A DNA stretch of 64,000 bases from the NCBI GenBank assembly GCA_003439945.1, contig QVRM01005919.1:186001-250000 (forward strand). The letters run 5' to 3'. Within the stretch, counting starts at the first letter, position 1. Each line of letters begins with the position of its first letter. This DNA is from Dermanyssus gallinae. Lineage: Eukaryota > Arthropoda > Arachnida > Mesostigmata > Dermanyssidae. Under the pieces are notes generated by a model, which was not told where the DNA came from, did no database searches, and worked only from the letters and a program-made list of their open reading frames with translations. The position numbers were made by a program, and so were the translations under genes. Of the stretch, positions 27,907 to 39,755 are shown piece after piece.

Positions 27907-30170
27907 GGTTTAAATATATACGTATCATGCATAACTAGTAACGGGTGACGCTTCCATTGAATATAGTCACCGTCTGAAAACGCGCTAATGTATATAGAAA
28001 CAACTCTCAAACCGTGCCTGGCCAGACTCAGCTATGTGAAACAGAACAACAATCGTTCCAAATTTGCATTGTTGCCACCCTTAGTAACATTTGAAAGTAA
28101 AACAATATTCAAGAAGAATACCAACTTAATAATGAATAGTAATGTCACCTTCTAGTGTTTAAAAAACAGGCAATGCGAAGAACGCCTTCTCTTTTAAACG
28201 CATGCGCGGTTCGTCTCGGCGTATCGATTTGAAAGTGCACTGTTCTGCTAGTGCTGGTATGTGCTGCCTCAGTCGTAGGGCATGGATTGCTTCAGATCGA
28301 CATAATTTGAATTCACACAGCTCGATTCAAGATTAATTTGAAAGAGATGTATCTGAAGAGGCTATGTGTTGTAGTCTGATGTTGACCAAATGTATCCTTT
28401 AAACTGTGATGTGAGAAAAGTTTCAACTTGTCACACTTGTATGCTTCACTAGAAGTCGTTTCCTCTCGCTTTAGGGTTGCTGACAGTCGCAGACACCATG
28501 TCCGTTAACTGAACATAAAACTACTCAATCTAGGTGTAGGTATTTCAATGATTTGCACTGCTGCTGGAATAAGGATTTCAATGAGAGCTTGATGTTTGAT
28601 AGGCAAACTTAGGAGTTTTGAACCGATCATCGTGTTGATTCAAATGGTTACAGAGATAACTTCGTTTCTATTGTATTCGAAAAGGCCTAAACAGTCACAC
28701 TTCTGTATAATCCCTATACGTTTATTTTACTACCACTAACTCAAAATATTTATTCGAAAAAATCATGCGGATATTGATTACTGAATTAGCCAAGTGCTCA
28801 GTTAGGGAAGCGTAACAATAATTAATTTGAATTAATTTCGTGCCTGAAGGATAGGATTACGACAAGCAAATATTTAAATATATATATAAGAATAACAAGC
28901 AGAAGAAATAGTAAACTAATATTTGGTCTGGTAGCTTGTGCAACAGTCGTTTTCACCGCCATTCACCGGTGTGATGTTTCCGTTATGACTAACTGCCCAT
29001 CTAGTGATTGAACTATAATCTGATGCACGTTAAAGGAATGCCCGGTGTTCCGGTTAGAATAACCAGGACACCAGACCGCGTTTGTTTGCTACGAACACTG
29101 TCTCGGGAGAGACAACTTTCAAGGTTCGTTGCCAACGAACGGACGGAACATGCGGTGTAATTTCTAACGAGTTTTGCGGACGGTCTCCGCATCCAAACTC
29201 ATCTCCCAAAGCGTTCCTGCAACTCATTCTTGTTGAGCAGAAACACACATTGTCTACAGTGACACAATGGTGCAAGTACTGCCTTCTATCTCACTGTGGG
29301 GATGGGAAGGAGACATGTGGGGAAAAAAACAAAACAACGACCTCACGTGAGCAGTAGCGACGACGTTAGTGATACTATTGTAGAAATTGTATTCACTGCG
29401 ACTTTGTTGGTGGGGATACAATTCTCGTATCGGCGTACCCCCGGGGGACGTGCTATACTCTCATACAAATAAGAAGAATTTTCACCACAGAGCTAGCTAT
29501 CTTCTCATTAAGGTGCAAAATGAGTTCCCTGTTTCACTTCTTATTCCCCCACCTCCCATCCCTAGCTCGTTTTCGTCTTCTTCTGCATGCTGGCTGTCCC
29601 GCCCTGCTTTTAGCACGTCGTCGCGAGTTCGATGAATGATCGGCCAGGCGGATGCTATTGGTATTGACGCACAGACAGATAGACAGACCGACGTACGAAC
29701 GAGGGGGCAGCTTTTTCTCTGGTGAGGTTCTGGAGAGCGCCGCCTGATAGGTTCCACCGCAGGAGACAGCGGCTGCAGGCGGCCGCAAGCTCTGTAGCTG
29801 CAGCAGCAGCCACCAGCATTCGAAGCAGCAGCGCCTTAACCCTTTCCCCCCCGGCGGCTACAAGAAATGTCGATGGTATCGAAGTCGATCGCAACAAGAG
29901 CGGTCGCTCTTTGCTCGTCCTGCTTTGCTTGTCCTTTACTCGGATGGACGACAGAGTTGGTGAGCCTGAGAGCGGTCCGTTCAGGTTCCACGACAGCTCG
30001 TCAACAACCACCGTCCTTCCTTCGGAACTTTGGAACAAATAGGTAAAGGGAACTAGGCGTACGTAGGCATGCTGGCAGGCCCTTCGGTTAGGCATCTAGG
30101 CAGGCTGGCTTCTCCTGCCTCCTTCGACGGTGTAGTTTCGGTCTATTCACATAATTTCGTCCGAGTGGTG
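27903..30170. other. Non-genic sequence upstream of the COE gene
   Basis: AT-rich to about 29,040, then mixed composition. A segment at 29,054-29,340 is open on both strands (plus: MFATNTVSGETTFKV) without a recognised family. GC content rises from about 29,650 toward the gene. Distal enhancers would be expected in such a region but none can be named from sequence alone. Confidence 0.45.
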
Positions 30171-30179
30171 GTGGTGAGG

Positions 30180-30532
30180 GTCAGCGCTGTCTGAGTCGTC
30201 AGCAAGTGCGCCGCTATCGAAGTGCGTAGTGGTTTGATCGCGAACGCCTACGTTCGATCGACTACGCTGTGGGTGTGTGTTCGCCGCACGGCGTTATTCT
30301 GTGTGAACCACTCATCATTCAAGTGTGCGTCGGTGGTACCGGTGACTGGTACTTTACTTTTGTGAACTGTGTCACCTGATTGATGCTACGAATTGCGTGT
30401 TGTTAGCTGAGTACGACAGTGTTTACGTGGAACTGTGTAACTGTGTTAGTGTGTGCTTTGTGTTGTGTACCTCCATGATTTCCTCTAAAGGATTATTGAA
30501 GAACTTTGTGACACCTGTCATACACTAATATG
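30180..30532 (+). other. Putative 5' exon (mostly UTR) of the upstream COE isoform
   Basis: A donor-like ATG/GTAAGC ends this segment at 30,532, and the next acceptor (TTTGCAG, ending 31,019) opens the 127-residue exon. If spliced, an ATG at 30,530-30,532 joins ATG AGT TCA in frame, so translation could begin MMSSSDE. An in-frame TGA at 30,509-30,511 limits upstream extension. A TCATTC at 30,315-30,320 fits the arthropod initiator consensus TCA(G/T)T(T/C), but this motif is common by chance. The left limit is arbitrary because the transcription start is not visible. Confidence 0.4.
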
Positions 30533-31019
30533 GTAAGCACTTTTTGGTTTTAGCGCATTTTGTCTTATGAGTTGTTTTTGTACGAGATGTTGCGTCCATT
30601 CAACGATCTCAATCATCTTGTTGCATGTCGACCTTTTAACCTGTGAGCTATATATTATTATTTTCCTTCGTAAAAGTCAAGGAAATAATAAAAAAATATT
30701 CCTGCGATTTCCGAGAGGTACCCGAAAAAGTTCACAGTTACTATATAAGATACACGAGGCCTAAGTAAGTAGTGCTTAAGACGTCATAGCAACTATTGTA
30801 GACGCTCTAAAACCATCCCTCGAAGTGTGAATGCACTGGTTATACGCATCGAGGATCAGTGAACTCTGGTGTTTAACAAGATCTGTCAAAATGAAACAGC
30901 GGTGCGTTGACATCTTCATTGTGTAGGCGTTTTAGAGTCGAGAGAAAAATCTTATGTTGCACACAAATTAGGGATAGAAACTGTCTATTACTATAACGGT
31001 TAATATACATCGTTTGCAG
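30533..31019 (+). other. Predicted intron between upstream 5' exon and exon 1a
   Basis: It starts GTAAGC and ends TTTGCAG, 487 bp. Composition falls to AT-rich inside it, unlike the sequence on both sides. That supports an intron but is not proof. Confidence 0.4.
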
Positions 31020-31399
31020 ATGAGTTCATCGGACGAGATTTCGACTGATGTTTCCTCGACCGATTGTTCCGAAACTCCGTCCTCACTTCCGTCGTACGGG
31101 ATGCCCATGCTGACGGCGCTTCCTTCAGCGGCGCTTGAGCCAGTCATGTACGGCAACGCTACCCTTCATTCACCCCTGTACCTGGATAGCCCGCCGAACT
31201 GCATTGGCACAAGCTTCTACGGAAGTCTGTGCGGATCGGGTGGTAGCCCGTATCGTTCGCACCACCCGACCACCACCACTACGATGGGAGCAACCGTCTT
31301 ACCGTCTGTTCGGCAGATGTACCTGCCAAGTTTGGACGAGACCGCTACTTCAATACCGTACAACAAAGAGGTGGACGATGGAGTATACAACACAAACGG
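31020..31399 (+). CDS. Alternative N-terminal exon 1a of the COE gene (candidate)
   Basis: This 380-bp open segment starts directly after an acceptor (CGTTTGCAG, ends 31,019) with ATG AGT TCA TCG and ends before a consensus donor (AACGG/GTAAGT at 31,400). It encodes 126 full codons plus two bases. The first 20 residues are Ser/Asp/Glu/Thr-rich (SSSDEISTDVSSTDCSET) and the rest is rich in Pro, Ser, Leu, Tyr and Gly (for example PSYGMPMLTALPSAA, NATLHSPLYLDSPPN). I recognise no domain. Such composition suits a disordered, activation-domain-like tail, by inference only. The donor leaves phase 2, exactly what COE exon 2 at 47,433 needs: GG + C gives Gly, then VGLGRAHF. It cannot splice into exon 1b in frame. 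Phase agreement alone has a one-in-three chance, so the link to the COE gene is inferred. It could belong to a separate gene. Confidence 0.5.
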
Positions 31400-32290
31400 G
31401 TAAGTTTGATTAGCACTGGGTAAGGCTGTGTCTCTCTACACAGATCTCCTCTTTCTTCCTTCTAGTACTGGTAAGAAAGATGCGTTGTTGTAATGACGCT
31501 TTGTCGTTTTACGTTAGCTACAGTGAAAACGTGAAGTACAAATCAACGTTTAGCCGATCGTGAATAGCACTAGTGTGGCAGTTTACATAAGCGTATAAAC
31601 GTCTACTAATCTTCGGCCAGCTAAACGCATGGCTGTGAGTGAGATTACCCGAGTACGTTAAGCAATCAGCAAATACGAGTTACCAGAACAGACGATTGGC
31701 GGATCTGGCAAGCGTTTAGCTATAGTGTTTTATTGCTGACAAATGTCGGCGGTCGGAACAGTGTCAAGTAATCTCTAAGCACTACTCGACTATCTGACAG
31801 CTGAAGATGACCGATACGGCAGAACTAGCCTAGTTCAGATACTATGAACGGTTGAACGAGGAAATATAGACAGCAAATTCGTTTGGGTCACTTGGGCGTA
31901 TTTGCTATCGGCGACCGAGCAACTTCCATCGCTGGCAGCTGTGCAGGACACAAAAAAAAGGTTTTACTGACTATGGGACTATGTGGGACACGGCGTAAAC
32001 GGCAAACAATGCCCGGTCGGTCCTGCTGCATGCGTTTGCATCTGCGTGATGAACGAACGAAAGATATCGCTCGGACATACCGACACGACACGATTCGGCT
32101 GACGTGCACTGCTCGTGGCCTGTCCAAGTTGAACTGAGCGCACTCCATGAGACTTTCGGCCGGCCTCCACCAGACGGAGCCTCGGTGCCCACCTCGGCGA
32201 GCAGTCTCGAGCGGCGCATGCGCTCTGACCGGCCCGCTACCCATTGGTCGAGCGGCCTAGGCGCCGCCCCGTTTATTGCAGATCTCACTT
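31400..32290 (+). other. Intronic or intergenic sequence after exon 1a
   Basis: No further exon recognised. The part at 31,880-32,290 is GC-richer and open on both strands without a recognisable domain. Confidence 0.45.
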
Positions 32291-34912
32291 GAGGATGAGT
32301 TTAGAGGAGGAGGAGCTTTATCCCTCGGGACGTGTCGGGTCGGCGCGGGCGTGTTGCGGGATCGCACACAAGTGAGTTGGCCTCTGCGGGACAGGCGGCT
32401 CGGCTCCTCGAGGAGTTCCAGCTGGAGAGCCAGGAGACGACTAGTCGTCAACGCAGCACCAGCGGCCGCTGCAGCAGCAGCAACAACAACAGCAGCAGCA
32501 GAAGTAGTAGTCGCTGTTGTAGTAGTAGCACTACTTGCAGGGCTGCTGCACACTGAGCTGATACGAGCCATACTCGCTGTAGTAGTCGTAGTTGTAGTTG
32601 TCGTAGTAATAGCAGCAATAACTGCAATTGTCCACCAGGCCAGGTCGTTGTGCCAGTAGTACGAGTGCAGGTGGTGGTAGTGATGGTGAAGGTGGCGGCC
32701 GCCGTATCGTCGACGTCGTAGTTGTAGCAGCAGCGACAAATGTAGTAGCAGTAGTTGTTCATTTAGTAGTAGTTGGGAGTTCTGAGTCTGAGTCGTGAAG
32801 TTCGACGGACGACGCGCGACTTCAAGTTGAAGCAGTTAAGTGCGTGCGCGAGTGTCTGACTAACGACTGAGCGAACGTCGGCCCGTCCGTCCGTCTGTCT
32901 CACCACTGACTCACTTCTCCTTCTGATCTGCGCGATCTGGTTTGCCAGCGCTAACGACAACCGGCCTCGGTACGACGCGCCCCCGACGTGAACCGGCGGC
33001 GTGAAGGCAGAGACACATTCAGCAAGTGGCCGCGTTATACGCTAGCCAGTCCCCGAGCGAAACGCTAGTGACGTTGAGGTCGCTGACGCCTGCACCGCCA
33101 GCTGTGTCCTAGCGGCTTGTCCAGGCGGTCTGTCTCCACGCGCGTGCACGGCCGCCCACTCGTCCGTCCGTCCGTCCGAACGGCTTTTGTTCCATTCAGC
33201 CCGTTGATGCGGTTTGGCGCGCGCCATCTTCCTGTCCCAGTACCACCCCCGTTCGACTTCCGAACTTCCGACCGACCAGCCGATCGACCGTCAGACAGAC
33301 CAAAGTCCCCCGCAGCCTGTCTGTCTGGCTCCACTAACCTCTGTTCCCCCATCCACCCACTGCTACAAGTTCGAACAAGTTCTATACGTTGCATAAGTCG
33401 CCAACCAGTAGTTAGCCACGTAGTTCAAGTAACTCGCTAGTGACCGCAACACTCAGTACTGAGAAAGTCATCACTTTGGCAGTGTATGTAGTTCAGACGA
33501 ATTTTCAACAATATCGACGAAGGCGGCGGCAGCAGCAGTAAAAGCTGAAACAACAACAACAACAACGGCAAAATTAGCTGCATAAACCGGCACTGCAAAC
33601 AGAGCTTAAAAGAAGAAGAAGAGGTGCGCTATAACTGAATAACACGAGCTCGACAGCAGCACGAAGAATTGTTCGAAGCGTGCATACTTCAGCTGTAGCG
33701 AAACTAATTAGTCAACTTAACTGCAGTCATCTTCATCATCGTTTTCTTCGCCTTATTCTTCATAATCATCCACCACGTCTAGCCTGCTAGTGACGCCACA
33801 ACCATAGTGTGACAATCTCCAAAACGTGAAACACAACGAAAAACTGCAACCCATTTATCCGACTTATCACCTTCGAGCTGTGCCAACGATCTCCTACCCC
33901 TCTGCTCCGAGCTTACATGTCAGGTTCAATCAGTCTATATAGATGGCGCAGTGTAGGCTCACTCCTCCCGCCTCATCCCGTCCACATTTGAATTGGCTGA
34001 GTTAGTCTTTCACTGTGAGTTTTCTTTATTATTCCTTATTTTTGTTGTTGTAGTGTTGTTGTGCTCGTCGTCGTTGTCGTCATCATCGTCTTAAGCGGCG
34101 ACAGGTCGTCATCTTTACGTTAACAACGAATTTATTGAGTGTCGGCCGTGAGATCGAGCGGCGCACGTCTGTCCCCCGCAGCACCATCGAAACGAACATT
34201 CGAACACAGACAGTTCACGGTCGATGCAGTAGACCGGGAACACCATCGTTCGAGGTGACAGCGAGACTCCTTCTTGTAGCGTTGACTCGGTGGGGTAGTC
34301 AAAGGCGAACAAATGTGCGTTCACCTGGTCAAGCGTGGGTTACGCGAATAAGTGTTTGTCATCAGCGTCATCAAAAAAACTGCAACAACAAGAACAACAA
34401 TAGCAACAACAACAAAAACAATAGCAACAACAACAAAGACCACTAACTAGCTTCATTAGAACAGAACGTACTTCCTCCCTCCCTTCCACCCCCTTACGTG
34501 CATATTATCAGTAGTATATTTATCGTGACGAGCGGAGTCGACAACGGTGGGCGTGGGACATTCATTGTCCAGTGACGACGTTGGTGTGGGTGTGTGGGTG
34601 TGTGTATCTTCTACACCGTCTGTCCTTTTGTCTTGCACATTGGGCGAGGTGACCAGCATACACGGCGATCTACGCCGACCGATCACTGCCATCCAACTCA
34701 ACCAGAACAACAACAACAGCAGCAGCAGCAACAACAATAACAACAATTAGAAGAACAACAACAAGAAGATTTGCAGCAGCAGCAGCAGTTAGACTACGAG
34801 ATTCCATTCGTTCGTAGCACGCCGTTCGGTGGCGGCGGTGGTAACACTACCACGCCACGTCCCGCAGTGACGTCCTTTGTCGTGCCAGTAGCCAACGTCA
34901 ACCGGCCTGGAG
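32291..34912 (+). other. Probable promoter/5' UTR region of canonical COE exon 1b
   Basis: GC- and CpG-rich sequence (about 32,300-33,420) followed by sequence with CAA/CAG tracts (32,468-32,505, 33,549-33,566, 34,382-34,435, 34,707-34,788) that leads up to the start codon at 34,913. Long CAA-rich 5' leaders are plausible for a developmental regulator. A TCAGTA at 33,453-33,458 matches the arthropod initiator core but no downstream element could be confirmed. The transcription start and any upstream splice site are not resolved. Many short upstream ATGs occur. Confidence 0.4.
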
Positions 34913-35049
34913 ATGATGTTCGGTCTGCACCAGGATCCCGGCCTGCAGCCGCGAGGGCCCATGGCCTCTCTCAAGGAGGAGCCTCTGGCAGCGGCCCAGA
35001 TTGGAAGGGGCTGGCCAAGCATGCAACCCACAATGCTAGATCAAAGCAG
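34913..35049 (+). CDS. COE/EBF (Collier/Knot-type) transcription factor, exon 1b, canonical N-terminus
   Basis: The start ATG (34,913) is the first in frame after a TAG at 34,889-34,891. The peptide begins MMFGLHQDPGLQPRGPMA and carries SLKEEPL at residues 19-25, matching the conserved MFGI/MFGL start and the (M/L)KEEPLG motif of EBF/Collier proteins. LKEE also fits the sumoylation consensus psi-K-x-E. The exon ends QPTMLDQS plus two bases before GTAAGC, parallel to the DQSN region of fly Collier. Forty-five full codons plus two bases leave phase 2, completed by C of exon 2 to give Ser46. COE factors bind DNA as dimers through an N-terminal zinc-knuckle domain and control neuronal, muscle and blood-cell fates. 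I give no symbol because col/kn and EBF naming differs by lineage. Confidence 0.9.
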
Positions 35050-36032
35050 GTAAGCAAACGATCCGGCAATCACATCTGTAGACTGACTGTAGAGTCAACC
35101 AGAGTTGCTGTTGTAGTCATGAGATTTCTCATCATCTTCGTTCCAATAATAACGTTCATCAGCAACAGCAGTAGCAGCAACAGCAGCGGCAGAATTGCGT
35201 TGCTGGGGACAGGAGAATGTTTGTTCAAACTCGCCTCTATACTGTTGTTGTTGTTCTTGTCGTTATTGTTGTTGCCGCTCGATGCTGGCCAAGCCGTCAT
35301 TGCATTCTATTTTGTCCCGCCGCTGCCACCATTGTTGTCTAGGCCGGCTCTGTTTTGCGCGTGTGCCAGAGCATGTGCCTGAGCGGAACGTTGGCGCCCT
35401 TCGAATTTAGAGCAGCAGACGCCAAAATGGAGGCGATCAAACGTCAACAGAACGTGTTTTGATCCGCCGACGTTACTCTTTGCAGTACGAACACACACTC
35501 GTATATTGACTTACGTATAGGCTAGCTACGTAAGTCGTACGAACAGACACACATATATGCGTATAGACTTACGTATGGGCAGCTCATACATGTGCCTGTC
35601 GCTTAAATCTTGCACGTATTTATAGCAGGGGGCACGAGAACAAGCGCAAATACCGACGAATAACAACAAATTCGCATTAGTTAAGGTTGTGCACCATCGC
35701 TTGCTCAAGCTTGTTTACAATGCCAAAAATAGCAACATTGATATAATGTTATAGGCCAAAATGCTTAAGCTTAAAGTTTCTACCCTGGTAGTGCAATTCC
35801 CAGCGCGTTTCGTGTTTAGCCAGATTTGGGCTAACTAAACAACCCCACAAAGTATTACTAGAACATTACCTCTTTATGAGAGAATATATCGCTGACGGCA
35901 AAACTATTTTAAACTCTACTGGCGTACCTGCCATTATGGTCGGCTATTTACCGTCAACAATTGACTATTACATTTATAATGTTATGCAGCAAGTGCTAAC
36001 CGAACAATATATTTGCCTTCGAAGCTAGTGTT

Positions 36033-36176
36033 ATGTCGAAGTACGTCAGAATCGGCCAGGGTCCGATTGTGACCGATTCAGCGGCGCATCAGCAATTTGT
36101 TTTGCACCGATTAGCGGCCCAAGCCCCACTGATGGAGCACGTTTTTGACGTCATGTATCTGCAGAGGTTCGTCGAG
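36033..36176 (+). other. Unassigned coding-like segment in COE intron 1
   Basis: An ATG-initiated frame with balanced amino-acid use (MSKYVRIGQGPIVTDSAAH, LMEHVFDVMYLQRFVE) and no simple repeat. A weak donor (GAG/GTGGCT) at 36,177 would end it in phase 0, compatible with the open segment at 36,969. I recognise no family. It could be a nested gene, an unused exon or chance. Confidence 0.2.
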
Positions 36177-36968
36177 GTGGCTCGTCAAGTTTGCCCGAGC
36201 GAGTCGCATGGGCTTGGGGAATTAAACAGGAACGAAAGCCGAGGGCGGGCGAGGAAATGCGTCACCGTTGTCTCTAGCCCCGTAGTATTAGTAGTGGTGG
36301 CGGTAGACGGACGAAGGACGGAGGGAGACCGCGCGGAGGGGGAGATGTGCTAAATGGGTGTGTGAATGCTAAATGCTCCCCGGCTGCAGTATCAGGCCGT
36401 ATTCCGACTTCAGGCAGGCAGGCAGGCTTTACTTGCTGTCTGTGTTAGCATTCTCCTTTGTCCAAACCGAGGCGACGCATTGAATCCCCTCCCCACTCGC
36501 CGGTGCTTTTCCTGCCGCTATTTCGCTTTCCCTTGCTTTCCCAGCGTTCCATCCACAGCGGGAAAGCAAGATCTGAACTCGGTAGTGGTTCACTTCATTA
36601 GTGCCATTACATGCGCTGCTTCCCCCTCACACCCATGTGCTGCTGCGACGTCCTCTGCCGAACGGGAACGGCTCTGAAAGAGACCATCTATAGCCTCGTA
36701 TATAGTGCTTGCAGCTCGTTCTTAGCACATAGTAGTTTGCCCTTTGCCCTTCTTCGTTGTTCTCTTTGAGCAAGAGCAAAGGTACGTAGAGAGAAAGGGG
36801 GGAGTTTCGGTGCTCAGGGCGGCAGAGCTAACTTGATTCTCTTTTGCTAACCTGCTTGCGGACCGCGATCACCAACTCCATCCACTCGAACATGGAGACA
36901 TTCGTATTCCACACTGCGTACCGAGAACAGCAACACTGATCGCTTTCATCTTTTTGTTTCAGTAACAG

Positions 36969-37085
36969 TTTGGTAACTTTGGTTCTTATATAAACGATGT
37001 CTTCGGCAAGATGTCTGTCTACAACAGCTACTCGTATAATATCTATCCGGCTTGCTATCGTACACCGTACATCAGTGTTTGTTAG
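36969..37085 (+). other. Unassigned Tyr-rich open segment after an acceptor
   Basis: It follows a pyrimidine tract and two nested acceptor-like sites (TTTTTGTTTCAG ending 36,962 and TAACAG ending 36,968). The frame from 36,969 reads FGNFGSYINDVFGKMSVYNS and on to a TAG at 37,083-37,085 (38 codons plus stop). The composition is protein-like. It could be a terminal exon of a nested transcript. No match to COE proteins and no family recognised. Confidence 0.2.
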
Positions 37086-37639
37086 TCTCCGCTTAGCCTA
37101 ACGTGCGTGAGCCCTGCGAAATGTTACAGCAGATCTAAAAGTTACAACTGTTGAAATCAATAGGTGCCTGCCTGATCGTTACCCATGCGGTGCTCCGTCT
37201 CATGTGTGCATATACATATAGTCTCATTCATTGTGCTTCACAACAATAAGGTCTGTACGTACTAATAATCGGTTTTGCTTATACAGCAAGTAACCCAAAA
37301 GCGGAGGAAGTGCAAATATGTGAATCTCCCAAGGTGCGCTAGGTACTGGAGTTAAGATTTTCAGATCAAAGGGTCACCCTAATACATGCCTATACGCGAA
37401 TATCTGTGTCTTATCGGTTATCAAAAGTTCTGCATCGACCGTCGCCAGCAACTATCTAGGGCAGTACATGCTTCCTCTCAACTGGAAGCCATTGGAGGCC
37501 ATTCGAACGTATACCAAAGTGGAGATAGTGGATTTGAGGTCATGCACTTCGGAGCGTAGCAAGGGTTTGAAATAGTTTGCTGCATATTAATTTCCCACGC
37601 TGCATGTGCCTCGTTGGTGCTTCATACGTTTGTGGCTGT

Positions 37640-37745
37640 TGTGGTCGTTGTCACAGTCCTTGTTGTTGTTGGTGTTGTTGTTGTTGTCGTCTCCGACCCC
37701 GTCGTTGTTGTTGATGCCGTTGTCGTTGTTGACAATATGGTGGTG
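37640..37745. repeat. GTT/GTC-rich trinucleotide region
   Basis: Interrupted GTT units, densest at 37,663-37,687 and 37,703-37,730, which give poly-Val/Leu frames. It lies in COE intron 1. Confidence 0.75.
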
Positions 37746-39064
37746 TCGTTTTGGATGTCGCTGGTGGTATTCTTCCTTCTGTTGTTGGGGTTGCTCCGGC
37801 TAAAGCTTGGTGTTAATGCGGTGGTAGTGATGGTGGTGAATCTGATTATTCGTTAAGCACTGCTGTTTATGTCTGCGCTGTGCTGTCTTCGTCGTCGGGG
37901 TGTTTGTGTGTACAGAGTAATGACATTGGGTCCATCTAGTTCAAATCAATGGAAGCATCTTTTCTTACTCTGCTCTCCCTTCTCTGTCTCTCCCTCTCTC
38001 CGCCGCTGTTTCTTGTTCTGTATCTTCCCCCTTTTCATATTTTCTGCTTGTTCGAGTGACAGCAGCCGACTTTGACCAATCGGTCTCCAGGGAATCGGCA
38101 GGTAGCTCGGCGCAACGTCGCCATGCGCCGTACGCGCTTGAATGTGTTGTGTGTCTGTGTTGCGTATGTGCGTGCTTGCGCACATGTGTGCGTGTGAGAG
38201 TCGGGGGCTCGGGCTGCAATCTCGGATGTTGAACCCGGCATGTTTGGAGACTGCCGAGTTCTCTAGAGACCACCACCGCCGCCGCCGCCGTGGGTGGGGC
38301 TGCGCTGTTTCTGGCGTCCGCTTTCTGACGCCCTTCGTTCTTGTTCGATCCATATTTGGCCGATCGGGCGACTGCGAACCGGACCGGCTGCTGCGACTCG
38401 GAGCCGGACCAAAATTGTGCACCTACGGCGATGCCTATGCAATCTACCTCACAATCGCTCTCTCTCTTTCTGGCTTTCTTGCACTCTGTTGGGCTGTCCG
38501 GGACCTCGAAGGACCAGTGGTGGTCCTTGCTGTATTCGTGGGCATCAATAGGCGGCGGCTGCGACGGTGAAGATGCGCCTGCACAAGTGATTGTTGAGAG
38601 CCAAAGACTCCACCAGATCGAATTCATAATTCGCCAGAAGGCGACGTCGTACCCTTACTATCCCTCCTCGGTCTTTGCGGGTCTTTACGGTAGTACGAAA
38701 AGAAAGAGGACGCGAATCTTCTTCAGATCAGATCATGGACCAGAGCATGGCCGTTTCTGGTAGACGGTCACTTTATGTCCGTTTGGTCGGCTCCAAGCCT
38801 GCCGGCCGCTCGCTCTCCACTGTGCTCGCCATAGGTAGCAAAGGCCAAGCAAAGGCCGGTTGTGGGCATAGATGCCAATCGGCATGCTAAATTTGTGAAC
38901 AAAATCACTCGTTTTTGTGCCTACGTGTACATATGCTGTTTCTTAAGGCTACCGAGAACCAATAAATGATGGTAAAGTAGCAGAATTACTACAACGCATT
39001 ACACACTGCGCAGTGCCGTTTGTCTATGTGTATCATAAGCTTATGTATGCACGAGTATATACTC

Positions 39065-39065
<1 letters not shown>

Positions 39066-39102
<37 letters not shown>
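39066..39102. repeat. (AT)n microsatellite
   Basis: A pure AT array in COE intron 1. Confidence 0.95.
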
Positions 39103-39106
<4 letters not shown>

Positions 39107-39289
39107 GAATAAATATACTAGATGTCTAAATGCGTGAAAAAAAATGCGTATACGCTGATCATATATATGCAAGCACCCTTTTTTGTAGCAATCTTGTTAA
39201 CATAATTTTAGAAGCAATCTTTTTAAAGTTTACAGATTACCTTTACTTATACAATATATATATATATCCGACTCATTAGACCCTTCGAT

Positions 39290-39660
39290 GGTCGGTGCAG
39301 GTGCGGACCAGGCAGGTCATGCGTCTAGGTTAGCAGAGGCTAACAATGTAGAAAATACTCAGGCGTTAGTTATCCGCATCAATTTTGTCCGTTGGCCTTT
39401 GAAACAATAGGAGGACCAGGCCCGCTTACATTGAAGTTGATTCAGCGCGTGGGTAGAAGCCTTAACCTCTCCACGGGAGACTCAAGAGCATCGGAATTTT
39501 TGCGTCAAAGGCTGTCGCTGACATCCAACGAGGAAACGCAGCATCTGTTCGGGGCACATTGTTGAACTGGGCTAATCCCGGGTTAGATAACCACACGTTA
39601 ACGCGGAGACAATTGTTCACTCCAAAGTGCTAACATAAAAAGTCATTTAATAAATCTAAA
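39290..39660 (+). mobile_element. Retroelement C-terminal fragment, third copy
   Basis: The plus-strand reading around 39,300-39,570 gives GADQAGHASRLAEANN, then GGPGPLTLKLIQRVGRSL, then TGDSRASEFLRQRLSL, collinear with the end of the element at 12,520-12,990 and with the nested copy at 7,576-7,915. Stops and a frameshift separate the pieces. The 3' tail (TGCTAACATAAAAAGTCATT near 39,630-39,650) matches the tail in the inverted repeat near 9,048-9,075. An extra feature is the motif CTGGGCTAATCCCGGGTTAG (39,567-39,586) shared with 7,682-7,700 and 8,983-9,000. It is a 5'-truncated, dead copy inside COE intron 1 in the sense orientation. Confidence 0.7.
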
Positions 39661-39673
39661 AACTAGACTAGTA

Positions 39674-39755
39674 TATATATATATACCTTTACTTATACCT
39701 TATATATATATACCTTTACTTATACTATATATATGTATATATATATGTATATATA
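39674..39755. repeat. TA runs and tandem CCTTTACTTATAC units
   Basis: TA runs at 39,672-39,685, 39,701-39,711 and 39,726-39,755 alternate with a repeated ACCTTTACTTATAC (39,686-39,699 and 39,712-39,725). The same unit, TACCTTTACTTATACAATATATA, also occurs at 39,238-39,260, so the block sits on both sides of the retroelement fragment. Confidence 0.8.

Noticed and set aside
37965..38627. A 220-codon minus-strand frame, with open + frames over the same bases
   Set aside because: GC-rich sequence keeps frames open on both strands. The peptides show no recognisable domain and no splice context.
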